A stretch of 17,305 nt of DNA from Blastococcus sp. CT_GayMR20 (lineage in GTDB: Bacteria; Actinomycetota; Actinomycetes; Mycobacteriales; Geodermatophilaceae): positions 1 to 17,305 of the forward strand of contig NZ_SPQM01000107.1 of NCBI RefSeq assembly GCF_004570345.1, in the 5' to 3' direction. Below are positions 8,269-17,305 of the stretch, in pieces. The translations under genes and the position numbers were made by a program. Below the pieces are notes generated by a model, which saw nothing but the letters and a program-made list of their open reading frames with translations, was not told the origin of the DNA and made no database searches. Numbering within the stretch: the first letter of the stretch is position 1; every line of letters starts with the position of its first letter.

Positions 8269-9323
8269 GGCGGGTGACCGTCGCCGGTCCCACGCCGTAC
8301 GAGGTCGTCATCGGTCCGTCGGCGCAGGTCGAGCTGGGGATCGTGCTGGCCGGGACGGCGAAGGCCGCTGTCGTGCACGCCCCCCCGCTGGCCGCCGCGG
8401 CCGGTGCCGCCGTGGAGATCCTGCAGTCGGCGGGGGTGGCCGCCGAGGCTGTCGTCGTCCCCGACGGAGAGGCCGCCAAGACGGCCGAGGTGGCGGCGCA
8501 GGCGTGGGAGGAGTTCGGCCGCCTGGGGCTGACCCGTTCCGACGCGGTCGTGGGCATCGGCGGGGGAGCGGTGACCGACCTGGCCGGCTTCCTGGCCGCC
8601 ACCTGGACCCGGGGGGTGCGCGTCGTGCAGGTGCCGACCAGCCTGCTCGGCATGGTGGACGCCGCGGTCGGGGGCAAGACCGGCATCAACACCGCCGCGG
8701 GCAAGAACCTCGTGGGCGCCTTCCACCCGCCGGCGGCCGTCCTCGCCGACACCGACGCGCTGAGCGGCCTGCCGGAGGCCGAGTTCCGGTCGGGACTCGC
8801 CGAGGTGGTGAAGTGCGGCTTCATCGCCGACGCGACGATCCTCGACCTGCTCGACGCGGACCCGACCGGCCGCCGCGACACCGAGGAGCTCGTCGCCCGC
8901 GCGGTGCAGGTCAAGGCCGACGCGGTGGGCGAGGACCTCTACGACCTCGGCCGGCGGGAGTTCCTCAACTACGGGCACACGCTCGCCCATGCCATCGAGC
9001 GGGTGGAGGACTTCGGCTGGCGGCACGGCGAGGCGGTCGCGGTCGGGCTGGTGTTCGCCGCGGAGCTCGCCGGGCAGGCACGGCTGCTCACCCGCGCCGA
9101 GGTGGACCGGCACCGGACGCTGATCGACGCCATGGCACTGCCGACCCGCTACGACGGGGACTGGTCCCGGCTGCAGTCGGTGATGCGCGTCGACAAGAAG
9201 GCCCGGGGGGCGACCCTGCGGTTCGTCGTCCTCGACGGGCTGGGCAACCCCACGATCCTGACCGACCCGGACCAGGCCTGGCTCGACGCCGCCTGGGCGG
9301 CTGTGAGCGAGGAGAACGCGTGA
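8265..9323 (+). CDS. aroB: 3-Dehydroquinate synthase
   Basis: NAD- and Zn-dependent cyclisation of DAHP to 3-dehydroquinate, the second step of the pathway. The protein is 352 aa. Visible features are the NAD-binding [52 protein letters not shown], and three likely zinc ligands: Glu180 ([11 protein letters not shown]), His238 ([11 protein letters not shown]) and His254 ([10 protein letters not shown]). [14 protein letters not shown] follows near the C-terminus. The GTG start overlaps the aroK stop, and the stop overlaps the aroQ GTG. All catalytic positions look intact. Confidence 0.97.
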   Translation: MRRVTVAGPTPYEVVIGPSAQVELGIVLAGTAKAAVVHAPPLAAAAGAAVEILQSAGVAAEAVVVPDGEAAKTAEVAAQAWEEFGRLGLTRSDAVVGIGGGAVTDLAGFLAATWTRGVRVVQVPTSLLGMVDAAVGGKTGINTAAGKNLVGAFHPPAAVLADTDALSGLPEAEFRSGLAEVVKCGFIADATILDLLDADPTGRRDTEELVARAVQVKADAVGEDLYDLGRREFLNYGHTLAHAIERVEDFGWRHGEAVAVGLVFAAELAGQARLLTRAEVDRHRTLIDAMALPTRYDGDWSRLQSVMRVDKKARGATLRFVVLDGLGNPTILTDPDQAWLDAAWAAVSEENA

Positions 9324-9754
9324 CCATCCAGGTGCTCAACGGCCCGAACCTCGGCCGGCTCGGCCTCCGCGAGCCGGAGAAGTACGGCACGACCACCTAC
9401 GCCGAGGTCGTGGACCTGGTCGAGGCGACCGGCCGCGAGATGGGCGTCGAGGTGCAGGTCCGGCAGACCGACGACGAGGCCGAGATGCTGCGCTGGATCC
9501 ACGCGGCGTCCGACGCCGGAGATCCGGTGCTGATCAACCCGGGCGCCTGGTCGCACACCTCCGTGGCGCTGCGCGACGCCCTCGCGGGCCTGAACGCGCC
9601 GCTGGTCGAGGTGCACATCACGAACATCCACGCCCGCGAGGAGTTCCGGCACCACTCCTACGTGTCCGGCGTGGCCGACGGCGTCATCGCCGGTCTCGGC
9701 GTCAGCGGCTACATCCTCGCCCTGGGATGGCTGGCCCAGCAGGGAGTCGCGTGA
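9320..9754 (+). CDS. aroQ: Type II 3-dehydroquinate dehydratase
   Basis: Dehydrates 3-dehydroquinate to 3-dehydroshikimate; the type II enzyme is a small dodecameric protein. The 144 aa show [10 protein letters not shown] (6-15), Arg17 and the catalytic Tyr22 in REPEKYG, Asn73 in LINPGAWSH, and the catalytic His99 in VEVHITNIH, then [10 protein letters not shown]. All are offset by two residues from the M. tuberculosis enzyme. QTDDEAEML replaces the QSNHEG of other phyla, but a similar QSDSEA occurs in mycobacteria, so it is a lineage feature. The GTG overlaps the aroB stop and the end overlaps pepQ by 4 nt. Confidence 0.96.
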   Translation: MTIQVLNGPNLGRLGLREPEKYGTTTYAEVVDLVEATGREMGVEVQVRQTDDEAEMLRWIHAASDAGDPVLINPGAWSHTSVALRDALAGLNAPLVEVHITNIHAREEFRHHSYVSGVADGVIAGLGVSGYILALGWLAQQGVA

Positions 9755-10845
9755 GGACGGCGGAACGCCGGAACGCGCTGCGAGCGACCGCGGCCGCCCG
9801 CGGGCTGGACGCCGTCCTGGTGACGAACCTGCTCAACGTGCGCTACCTGACCGGGTTCACCGGCTCCAACGGAGCGCTCCTGGTGCGGACCGACGGGGCC
9901 GACCTGTTCGGCACCGACGGCCGCTACACGACGCAGGCCGGCACCCAGGTGCCCGACGTCGAGCTGCTCGTCGACCGGGCCACCGTGGCGGGGCTCGCCA
10001 CGGCGGCGGTGCGCCGCGGGGTCGGCCGGCTCGGCTACGAGTCCCACGACCTGACCGTCGACGGTCTGGCCGGGCTGGAGAAGGTGCTCGCCGACGCCGG
10101 GGGCACCTTGCCGGAGCTGACCTCGATCCGCCGCGCCGTCGAGGCGCAGCGCGCGATCAAGGACGACGACGAGATCGAGTCCCTCCGCCGGGCCTGCGCC
10201 GTCGCCGACCAGGCCCTGGCCGAGCTCGCCGCCGAGGGCGCGCTGCGGCCCGGCCGGACCGAGCTGCAGGTCGGCCGCGACCTCGACGCGCGGATGCTCG
10301 TGCTCGGGGCCGAGGCGCCGTCCTTCGAGACGATCGTGGCCGCCGGCGCCAACTCGGCGATCCCGCACCACCGGCCGGACGGGACCGAGCTGCGCGACGG
10401 CGACCTCCTCAAGCTGGACTTCGGGGCGACGGTCGACGGCTACCACTCCGACATGACCCGCACCGTCGTCCTCGGGCACGCCGCGGACTGGCAGCGGGAG
10501 ATCTACGAGCTGGTCGCGGCGTCCCAGGCGGCCGGCCGGGCCGCCCTGGTGGTCGGCACGGACGTCGTCGCGGTGGACTCCGCCTCCCGCGACGTGATCG
10601 CAGCGGCCGGTCACGGCGACCACTTCACCCACGGGCTCGGGCACGGCGTCGGGCTGGAGATCCACGAGGCGCCGGGGATCGGCCCGCTCGGCGCAGGTAC
10701 CCTGGCTGCCGGCATGGCCGTCACCGTGGAGCCGGGCGTCTACCTGCCCGGCCACGGCGGTGTCCGGATCGAGGACACCCTGATCGTCACGGACGATGCG
10801 CCCGAGTTGTTGACCCTCACGAGCAAGGAACTGCTGGTTCTCTAG
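9751..10845 (+). CDS. pepQ: M24B-family Xaa-Pro peptidase (PepQ/aminopeptidase P-like)
   Basis: Cytosolic dinuclear-metal peptidase expected to cut X-Pro bonds. The protein has 364 aa: an N-terminal creatinase-like domain (about 1-125), then the pita-bread catalytic domain. All five metal ligands are visible: Asp223 (LDFGATVDG), Asp234 (HSDMTRTV), His298 ([12 protein letters not shown]), Glu327 (TVEPGVY) and Glu341 (RIEDTL). I chose the GTG at 9751 because it makes the same 4-nt overlap with the upstream stop as its neighbours and gives a standard [10 protein letters not shown] opening; an ATG at 9727 would lie 28 nt inside aroQ. It sits directly before efp with no spacer, an arrangement also seen in mycobacteria (Rv2535c-Rv2534c). 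Whether it prefers dipeptides or longer peptides cannot be told from the sequence. Confidence 0.9.
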   Translation: MRTAERRNALRATAAARGLDAVLVTNLLNVRYLTGFTGSNGALLVRTDGADLFGTDGRYTTQAGTQVPDVELLVDRATVAGLATAAVRRGVGRLGYESHDLTVDGLAGLEKVLADAGGTLPELTSIRRAVEAQRAIKDDDEIESLRRACAVADQALAELAAEGALRPGRTELQVGRDLDARMLVLGAEAPSFETIVAAGANSAIPHHRPDGTELRDGDLLKLDFGATVDGYHSDMTRTVVLGHAADWQREIYELVAASQAAGRAALVVGTDVVAVDSASRDVIAAAGHGDHFTHGLGHGVGLEIHEAPGIGPLGAGTLAAGMAVTVEPGVYLPGHGGVRIEDTLIVTDDAPELLTLTSKELLVL

Positions 10846-11406
10846 ATGGCTACCACCAACGACCTGAAGAACGGCATCGTCCTCAACCTGGACGGCCAGC
10901 TCTGGACCGTCACGGACTTCCAGCACGTGAAGCCCGGCAAGGGCGGCGCGTTCGTGCGGACGACGCTGAAGAACGTGCTGTCGGGCAAGGTCGTGGACAA
11001 GACCTTCAACGCCGGCACCAAGGTCGAGACCGCGAACGTCGACAAGCGCTCGATGACCTACCTGTACAAGGACGGCAGCGACTTCGTCTTCATGGACGGC
11101 GACACCTACGACCAGATCCACGTCTCCGGTGAGGTCGTCGGCGGTGGGGCGGACTACCTGCTCGAGAACACCGAGGTCGTCGTCGCGGTGCACGACAGCG
11201 TTCCGCTGTACGTCGAGCTCCCGGTGACCATGGAGCTCGTCGTCGAGCACACCGACCCGGGGCTGCAGGGTGACCGGTCGACCGGTGGCACCAAGCCCGC
11301 GACGCTGGAGACCGGCGCGCAGATCCAGGTTCCGCTGTTCATCACCACCGGCGAGAAGCTGAAGGTCGACACCCGCGACGGCCGGTACCTCGGCCGCGTC
11401 AACTGA
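10846..11406 (+). CDS. efp: Translation elongation factor P
   Basis: EF-P binds ribosomes stalled at consecutive prolines and promotes peptide-bond formation. The 186 aa comprise the KOW-like domain I ([18 protein letters not shown]), the central OB domain and the C-terminal OB domain ending in the [19 protein letters not shown] signature. The tip of the functional loop reads KPGKGGAF with Lys32 at the usually modified position; other actinobacteria I recall have PGKGP here (see findings). No epmA/epmB-type modification gene is in the window, in line with the reported use of unmodified EF-P in actinobacteria. The ATG follows the pepQ TAG with no gap, and no good Shine-Dalgarno sequence is in range (AAGGAA ends 15 nt upstream). 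Confidence 0.98.
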   Translation: MATTNDLKNGIVLNLDGQLWTVTDFQHVKPGKGGAFVRTTLKNVLSGKVVDKTFNAGTKVETANVDKRSMTYLYKDGSDFVFMDGDTYDQIHVSGEVVGGGADYLLENTEVVVAVHDSVPLYVELPVTMELVVEHTDPGLQGDRSTGGTKPATLETGAQIQVPLFITTGEKLKVDTRDGRYLGRVN

Positions 11407-11414
11407 GCCTGCTC

Positions 11415-11822
11415 ATGGCTGCCCGGACGAAGGCCCGCAAGCGCGCCGTCGACGTCCTCTACGAAGCCGACATCCGCAGCGGTGACCGGCTGAGCCTGCT
11501 CCGCGAGCGGCTGGCGGACGAGACTCCGCCGGTGCCCGAGCACACGGTGCGCCTGGTGGAGGGCGTCGCCGAGCACGCCGACCGCATCGACGAGCTGATC
11601 GACCGCCACGCCTCCGGCTGGTCGATCGACCGGCTGCCCGACGTCGACCGGGCGATCCTGCGCATGGCCGTGTTCGAGCTCCTGTGGGCCGACGACGTGC
11701 CGGACGCCGTTGTGATCGACGAGGCGGTGGAGCTGGCCAAGGCGCTGTCCACCGACGACTCGCCGGGCTACGTCAACGGCGTGCTGGGCGCGATCCTCGC
11801 TGCCGAGGTCCCGACCGCCTGA
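11415..11822 (+). CDS. nusB: Transcription antitermination factor NusB
   Basis: NusB binds boxA RNA with ribosomal protein S10 (NusE) in rRNA antitermination complexes. The 135 aa are all-helical and of normal length. Signatures are the basic N-terminus ARTKARKRAVDVLYEAD, the core DRAILRMAVFELL and the C-terminal DEAVELAKALSTDDSPGYVNGVLGAI. The ATG is 8 nt after efp, without a clear ribosome binding site. It is the last gene of the long plus-strand run: an extended hairpin starts 17 nt after its stop and the next gene is on the opposite strand. Confidence 0.96.
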   Translation: MAARTKARKRAVDVLYEADIRSGDRLSLLRERLADETPPVPEHTVRLVEGVAEHADRIDELIDRHASGWSIDRLPDVDRAILRMAVFELLWADDVPDAVVIDEAVELAKALSTDDSPGYVNGVLGAILAAEVPTA

Positions 11823-11838
11823 GCACTGAGAGCGAGCA

Positions 11839-11889
11839 CTGAACGCGAGAGGCCCAGAACCGGAGCGGTTCTGGGCCTCTGGCGTTCAG
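11839..11889. terminator. Long hairpin between convergent nusB and bldD, probable bidirectional terminator
   Basis: A perfect 14-bp inverted repeat (AGAGGCCCAGAACC at 11848-11861; its complement at 11867-11880) encloses a 5-nt loop GGAGC. After a single G-G mismatch the pairing continues for 8 bp (CTGAACGC with GCGTTCAG), giving 22 bp in all. It begins 17 nt after the nusB stop and ends 5 bases short of the bldD stop codon on the opposite strand, so it can serve both genes. There is no T-run on either side, as is common for actinobacterial hairpin terminators. Confidence 0.85.
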
Positions 11890-11893
11890 CGGG

Positions 11894-12448
11894 TCAGCGG
11901 GGGGCGCGGCGGCGCTCCCAGTTGGGGTCGAGCTCCTCGTCGTCGTCCTCGGGACCGCCGAAGCCGACGACGCTCTCCATGCCGGGGGAGAGCACGCCCC
12001 ACTCGATGAGCCGGGTGGTCAGCTCGTCGGGGCTCATGTCGTAGATGATCGCCAGCGACTTGAGGTCCTCGGTGCGGATCGAGAGGACCTTGCCGTTGTA
12101 GTCGTGCCGCTGCGCCTGGATCGTCGAGGCGTAGCGCGCGAGCGGGCCGGCCTCGTCGGCGGGCAGCGAGCCCAGCGACTCGAGGTTCAGCACGATCTTG
12201 GTGCTCGTGGTCACCGCGGAGCTGGGACGCGGGTCGGGCAGCAGCTCGGAGACCGGGACGCCGTAGAACACGGCGAGCTCGGAGAGCCGCTGGACGGTGA
12301 CCGCGCGGTCGCCGCGCTCGTAGGAACCCACCACGACTGCCTTCCAGCGGCCGTGCGACTTGTCCTCCACCCCCTGCAGGGACAGGCCCTGCTGGTTGCG
12401 GATGGCGCGGAGGCGGGCACCGAGGGCCCGTGAGTAGTCGGTGCTCAT
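11894..12448 (-). CDS. bldD: BldD-type c-di-GMP-responsive developmental regulator
   Basis: In Streptomyces, BldD bound to tetrameric c-di-GMP represses sporulation and antibiotic genes. This 184-aa protein starts MSTDYSRALGARLRAIR, close to S. coelicolor BldD (MSSEYAKQLGAKLRAIR), which supports the ATG at 12448. The XRE-type helix-turn-helix spans about residues 10-70 and includes GRWKAVVVGSYERGDRAVTV. The C-terminal domain keeps the ligand signature RxD-x8-RxxD: Arg114, Asp116, Arg125 and Asp128, the same numbers as in S. coelicolor. About 17 residues of acidic then basic tail (PEDDDEELDPNWERRRAPR) exceed the 167-aa Streptomyces protein. No Shine-Dalgarno sequence is seen at the start. It is convergent with nusB and divergent from pyrR. 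Its targets in a host that may not sporulate like Streptomyces are unknown. Confidence 0.96.
   Translation of the reverse strand: MSTDYSRALGARLRAIRNQQGLSLQGVEDKSHGRWKAVVVGSYERGDRAVTVQRLSELAVFYGVPVSELLPDPRPSSAVTTSTKIVLNLESLGSLPADEAGPLARYASTIQAQRHDYNGKVLSIRTEDLKSLAIIYDMSPDELTTRLIEWGVLSPGMESVVGFGGPEDDDEELDPNWERRRAPR
12065..12109 (-). other. c-di-GMP binding signature in BldD
   Basis: Codons 114-128 encode RHD, eight residues (YNGKVLSI), then RTED. This satisfies the RxD-x8-RxxD motif known from the Streptomyces BldD/c-di-GMP structure. All four contact residues are present, so ligand binding is expected here. Confidence 0.88.
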
Positions 12449-12491
12449 CGCTGTCTGCTCACTGTCCGTCGTCTTGGAAAGGGCTCGTTCG

Positions 12492-12579
12492 TCACTCACA
12501 GTACTGATCGAGCCCCGGCTGCACCAGACAGGACACTCCTCCCGGGTCAGTGACCTGCCCACCCCGGAGAGTGAGCACC
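12492..12579. promoter_or_regulatory. Possible BldD operator half-sites in the bldD-pyrR intergenic region
   Basis: The Streptomyces BldD consensus, as I recall it, is AGTGA followed by a short spacer and TCACC. Here there is AGTGA-N5-CCACC (12549-12563, one mismatch in the second half), AGTGA directly followed by GCACC (12570-12579) and, on the other strand, AGTGA at 12492-12496 next to the palindrome CAGTACTG (12499-12506). BldD autoregulation is known in Streptomyces, which makes the position plausible. Matches this short arise by chance, so this is a weak call. Confidence 0.3.
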
Positions 12580-12658
12580 TGCGACACCGATCCGGAGTCG
12601 AGAGGCCCCGACCGGCTCGCGGGACCGGTGCAGTACCGTCGTCCGCGGTCCAAACCAA

Positions 12659-14315
<1,657 letters not shown>

Positions 14316-14319
<4 letters not shown>

Positions 14320-15602
14320 GCTACCTGATCAAGGGCTCCCAGCCCTACGGCGGCGACGCCGCCGACATCCTGATCAAGGACGGCCGGATCGCCGCGATCG
14401 GCGACAGCCTGTCCAGCACGGGCGCCGAGGTGGTCGACGCCGCCGGCCTCATCGCCCTGTCGGGCCTGGTGGACCTGCACACCCACCTGCGTGAGCCGGG
14501 CCGGGAGGACGCCGAGACCGTCGAGACGGGCAGCCGGGCGGCCGCGCTCGGCGGGTTCACCGCCGTCCACGCCATGGCCAACACCGACCCGGTCGCCGAC
14601 ACGGCCGGCGTCGTCGAGCAGGTCTGGCGGCTGGGCCAGGAGGCCGGGCTCGTCGACGTCGTCCCGGTGGGGGCGGTCACCGTCGGGCTCGCGGGCGAGC
14701 GGCTGGCCGAGCTCGGTGCGATGGCCGACTCCGCCGCCCGGGTGCGCGTCTTCTCCGACGACGGACACTGCGTCTCCGACCCGGCGCTCATGCGGCGGGC
14801 CCTGGAGTACGTGAAGGCGCTGGACGGCGTCGTCGCCCAGCACGCCGAGGAGCCCCGGCTCACCGTCGGGGCGCAGATGCACGAGGGCGACCGCTCCGCC
14901 CGGCTCGGTCTGGCCGGCTGGCCGGCCGCCGCCGAGGAGGCGATCATCGCGCGCGACGTGCTGCTGGCCGGGCACGTCGGCGCCCGGCTGCACGTCTGCC
15001 ACGTCTCGACCGCGGGATCGGTGGAGCTGCTCCGCTGGGCGAAGGCCCGCGGCGTGCAGGTCACGGCCGAGGTCACCCCGCACCACCTGCTGCTCACCGA
15101 CGCCTGCGCCGAGAGCTACGACCCCGTCTTCAAGGTCAATCCGCCGTTGCGCACGGACGACGACGTCCAGGCGCTGCGGCTGGGGCTGGCCGACGGCACG
15201 ATCGACGCCGTCGCCACCGACCACGCCCCCCACGCCGTGGAGGACAAGGAGAGCGAGTGGGCCCAGGCCCGCCCCGGGATGCTCGGGCTGGAGCAGGCGC
15301 TCTCGGTCGTCGTCGAGGCGATGGTGGAGACCGGGCTGCTCGACTGGCAGGGCGTCGCCGACCGCATGTCGGTCCGGCCCGCCGTCATCGGCCGGCTGGA
15401 AGGGCACGGCCGGCCCCTGGCGCCCGGTGAGCCCGCCAACCTGCTGCTGTTCGATCCCGCGACGCGGGTCACCGTCGACCCCGCGGCGCTGGCCAGCCGC
15501 AGCCGCAACAGTCCCTATGCCGGCCGGGAGCTCCCGGGCCGGGTGATCGCGACCTTCCTCCGGGGAGTGCCGACGGTCCTTGACGGAAAGGCAGTTCGTT
15601 GA
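14316..15602 (+). CDS. pyrC: Dihydroorotase, class I
   Basis: Zn-dependent amidohydrolase that cyclises N-carbamoyl-aspartate to dihydroorotate. The 428 aa carry the full metal set: His55 and His57 ([10 protein letters not shown]), Asp149 (VFSDDGH), His176 (AQHAEEP), His229 (CHVSTA) and Asp302 (ATDHAPH). The last four are spaced exactly as in the Bacillus anthracis class I enzyme. The carboxylate Asp149 in place of a carbamylated Lys marks the type. The GTG start overlaps the pyrB stop; the stop TGA overlaps the TTG start of carA (TTGA). Confidence 0.97.
15585..15591 (+). promoter_or_regulatory. Ribosome binding site supporting the TTG start of carA
   Basis: GGAAAGG lies 7 nt before the TTG at 15599. 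Together with the 4-nt overlap with the pyrC stop it supports this rare start over the next in-frame GTG at 15617, which would remove the conserved [10 protein letters not shown] opening. Confidence 0.65.
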
Positions 15603-16711
15603 CAGACGCGATCCTCGTGCTCGAGGACGGGCGCACGTTCCGGGGGGAGGCCTACGGCGCCGTCGGGACGACGGTCGGCGAGGCGGTGTTCTCGACCGGG
15701 ATGACCGGCTACCAGGAGACGCTGACCGACCCCAGCTACCACCGCCAGGTGGTGGTCATGACCGCGCCGCACATCGGCAACACCGGCGTGAACGGCGAGG
15801 ACGACGAGAGCCGGAAGATGTGGGTCGCCGGTTTCGTGGTCCGCGACCCCGCTCGCCGCCCGGCCAACTGGCGGTCGACCGGCAGCCTGGACGACGAGCT
15901 GGTCGCCCAGGGCGTCGTCGGCATCAGCGGCATCGACACCCGCGCGCTGACCCGCCACCTGCGCGACCGCGGCGCGATGCGGGTGGGCATCACCAGCGAG
16001 CACACCGATCCCGAGCGGCTGCTGGCCGACGTGCAGGCCGCCGAGAGCATGACCGGCGCCGACCTCGCCCCCCAGGTCAGCGCCGACGAGGCCTACGTCG
16101 TGGCGGCGGTGGGGGAGAAGCGGTTCACGATCGCCGCGCTCGACCTGGGCATCAAGACGGCCACCCCGCGCCACCTGGCAGACCTCGGGGTCGAGACGCA
16201 CGTCCTCCCCGCGACCGCGACCGCCGAGGACCTGCTGGCGGCCGGTCCGGACGGCGTCTTCCTCTCCAACGGCCCGGGTGACCCGGCCGCCGCCGACTAC
16301 GCGGTCGAGGCGGTGCGCGGGGTGCTCGACGCCCGCCGTCCGCTGTTCGGGATCTGCTTCGGCAACCAGATCCTCGGCAGGGCGCTGGGCCTGGGCACGT
16401 ACAAGCTGCCCTTCGGCCACCGCGGGCTCAACCAGCCGGTGCTCGACCGGGTCAGCGGCACCGTGCGGGTGACCAGCCACAACCACGGGTTCGCCGTCGA
16501 CGCGCCGTTGGACCGGCCCACCGACACCCCGTACGGCCGGGTGGAGGTCAGCCACGTGGGCCTCAACGACGACGTCGTCGAGGGGCTGCGCTGCCTCGAC
16601 GTCCCCGCCTTCAGCGTGCAGTTCCACCCGGAGGCCGCGGCCGGTCCGCACGACGCGGCGCCGCTCTTCCAGCGGTTCGTCGACCTGATGGGGGAGAACA
16701 AGGGTGCCTAA
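15599..16711 (+). CDS. carA: Carbamoyl-phosphate synthase small (glutaminase) subunit
   Basis: Hydrolyses glutamine and passes ammonia to CarB for carbamoyl phosphate used in pyrimidine and arginine synthesis. The 370 aa have the N-terminal CarA domain ([34 protein letters not shown]) and a class I glutamine amidotransferase domain with the triad Cys253 (GICFGNQ), His343 and Glu345 (FHPEA). [21 protein letters not shown] and [10 protein letters not shown] are also typical. GICFGNQ instead of GICLGHQ matches the actinobacterial form. It starts with TTG inside the pyrC stop and overlaps carB by 8 nt. Confidence 0.96.
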   Translation: MTDAILVLEDGRTFRGEAYGAVGTTVGEAVFSTGMTGYQETLTDPSYHRQVVVMTAPHIGNTGVNGEDDESRKMWVAGFVVRDPARRPANWRSTGSLDDELVAQGVVGISGIDTRALTRHLRDRGAMRVGITSEHTDPERLLADVQAAESMTGADLAPQVSADEAYVVAAVGEKRFTIAALDLGIKTATPRHLADLGVETHVLPATATAEDLLAAGPDGVFLSNGPGDPAAADYAVEAVRGVLDARRPLFGICFGNQILGRALGLGTYKLPFGHRGLNQPVLDRVSGTVRVTSHNHGFAVDAPLDRPTDTPYGRVEVSHVGLNDDVVEGLRCLDVPAFSVQFHPEAAAGPHDAAPLFQRFVDLMGENKGA

Positions 16712-17305
16712 GCGGACCGACATCCAGCACGTGATGGTCATCGGCTCGGGGCCGATCCTCATCGGTCAGGCCGCCGAGTTCGACTACTCCGGCACCCAGG
16801 CCTGCCGCGTCCTGCGTGCCGAGGGGCTGCGGGTGAGCCTGGTCAACAGCAACCCCGCCACGATCATGACCGACCCCGAGGTCGCCGACGCCACCTACAT
16901 CGAGCCGCTGACCCCCGAGTTCGTCGAGAAGGTCATCGCCATGGAGCGGCCGGACGCGCTGCTGGCGACCCTCGGCGGGCAGACCGCGCTCAACATCGCC
17001 ATCGGGCTCTACGAGAACGGCGTCCTCGAGAAGTACGGCGTGCAGCTCATCGGCGCCGACGTGGACGCGATCAACCGCGGCGAGGACCGGCAGATCTTCA
17101 AGGACATCGTCCGGTCGATCGGGGCAGACGCCCCCCGCTCCACGGTCTGCGCAGGAGTCGACGAGGCGCTGGCCACCGCCGAGGAGGTCGGCTATCCCGT
17201 CGTCATCCGGCCCAGCTTCACCATGGGCGGGCTCGGCTCGGGCATCGCGACCGACGAGCCGATGCTCCGTCGCATGGCCGCCCACGGCCTGGCCGACTCC
17301 CCGGT
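16704..17305 (+). CDS. carB: Carbamoyl-phosphate synthase large subunit, 3' truncated by window edge
   Basis: Large ATP-grasp subunit that makes carbamoyl phosphate from bicarbonate, ammonia and two ATP. The frame is open from the GTG at 16704 to the end of the window (200 codons of roughly 1,100 expected). It reads [17 protein letters not shown], then [47 protein letters not shown] and [14 protein letters not shown], which cover the first pre-ATP-grasp domain and the start of the first ATP-grasp domain. GGGGGAG at 16690-16696, 7 nt upstream, supports the start. It overlaps the carA stop by 8 nt. Confidence 0.97.
   Translation, partial: MPKRTDIQHVMVIGSGPILIGQAAEFDYSGTQACRVLRAEGLRVSLVNSNPATIMTDPEVADATYIEPLTPEFVEKVIAMERPDALLATLGGQTALNIAIGLYENGVLEKYGVQLIGADVDAINRGEDRQIFKDIVRSIGADAPRSTVCAGVDEALATAEEVGYPVVIRPSFTMGGLGSGIATDEPMLRRMAAHGLADSP

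Noticed and set aside
9466..9492. Aro[10 protein letters not shown] where the common family motif is QSNHEG, a possible loss of function
   Set aside because: M. tuberculosis AroQ has a comparable QSDSEA sequence and is active; catalytic Arg17, Tyr22 and His99 are present.
16349..16369. CarA GICFGNQ instead of GICLGHQ around the nucleophile
   Set aside because: This is the usual actinobacterial version, with Cys253, His343 and Glu345 all intact.

Overview
This 17.3 kb window is high-GC (roughly 70% or more) and carries core actinobacterial housekeeping genes. The gene order (alaS, ruvX, mltG, aroE, A24 peptidase, aroC-aroK-aroB-aroQ, pepQ, efp, nusB, then bldD, then pyrR-pyrB-pyrC-carA-carB) matches, from memory, the arrangement in Streptomyces coelicolor and, in two separate pieces, in Mycobacterium tuberculosis. 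BldD and the protein styles point to a non-mycobacterial actinomycete. My guess is the Geodermatophilaceae (Blastococcus, Geodermatophilus, Modestobacter) or a close relative, but this cannot be proven from the window.

Layout. Positions 1-11822 (+): a tightly packed run of twelve genes. It starts inside alaS, whose first ~50-65 codons are missing. It continues through ruvX (Holliday-junction resolvase-like / rRNA maturation), mltG (lytic transglycosylase), aroE, a TadV/CpaA-like prepilin peptidase, aroC, aroK, aroB, aroQ, pepQ, efp and nusB. Gaps are never larger than 10 nt and many junctions are 4-nt stop/start overlaps, so co-transcription and translational coupling are likely. The five aro genes supply five of the seven shikimate-pathway steps. 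efp and nusB add translation and transcription functions. Positions 11839-11889: a long hairpin separating nusB from the convergent bldD. Positions 11894-12448 (-): bldD, the c-di-GMP-responsive developmental regulator, with its full ligand signature. Positions 12449-12700: a 252-bp divergent control region between bldD and the pyrimidine operon. It ends in a PyrR-binding RNA hairpin that also holds the pyrR ribosome binding site. Positions 12701-17305 (+): pyrR-pyrB-pyrC-carA-carB, the first steps of UMP synthesis plus its regulator; carB runs off the window end after 200 codons.

I found no mobile elements, CRISPR arrays, tRNA/rRNA genes or any clearly undescribed system. The points most worth a second look are the PyrR leader hairpin sequestering the Shine-Dalgarno sequence, the PGKGG loop of EF-P (I recall PGKGP as usual in Actinobacteria), a repeat-bearing N-terminal tail on RuvX, a ~276-residue disordered cytoplasmic tail on MltG, a GAGC-rich repeat-like segment forming the end of pyrR, and the direct pyrC/carA fusion of stop and TTG start where relatives carry an extra membrane-protein gene.
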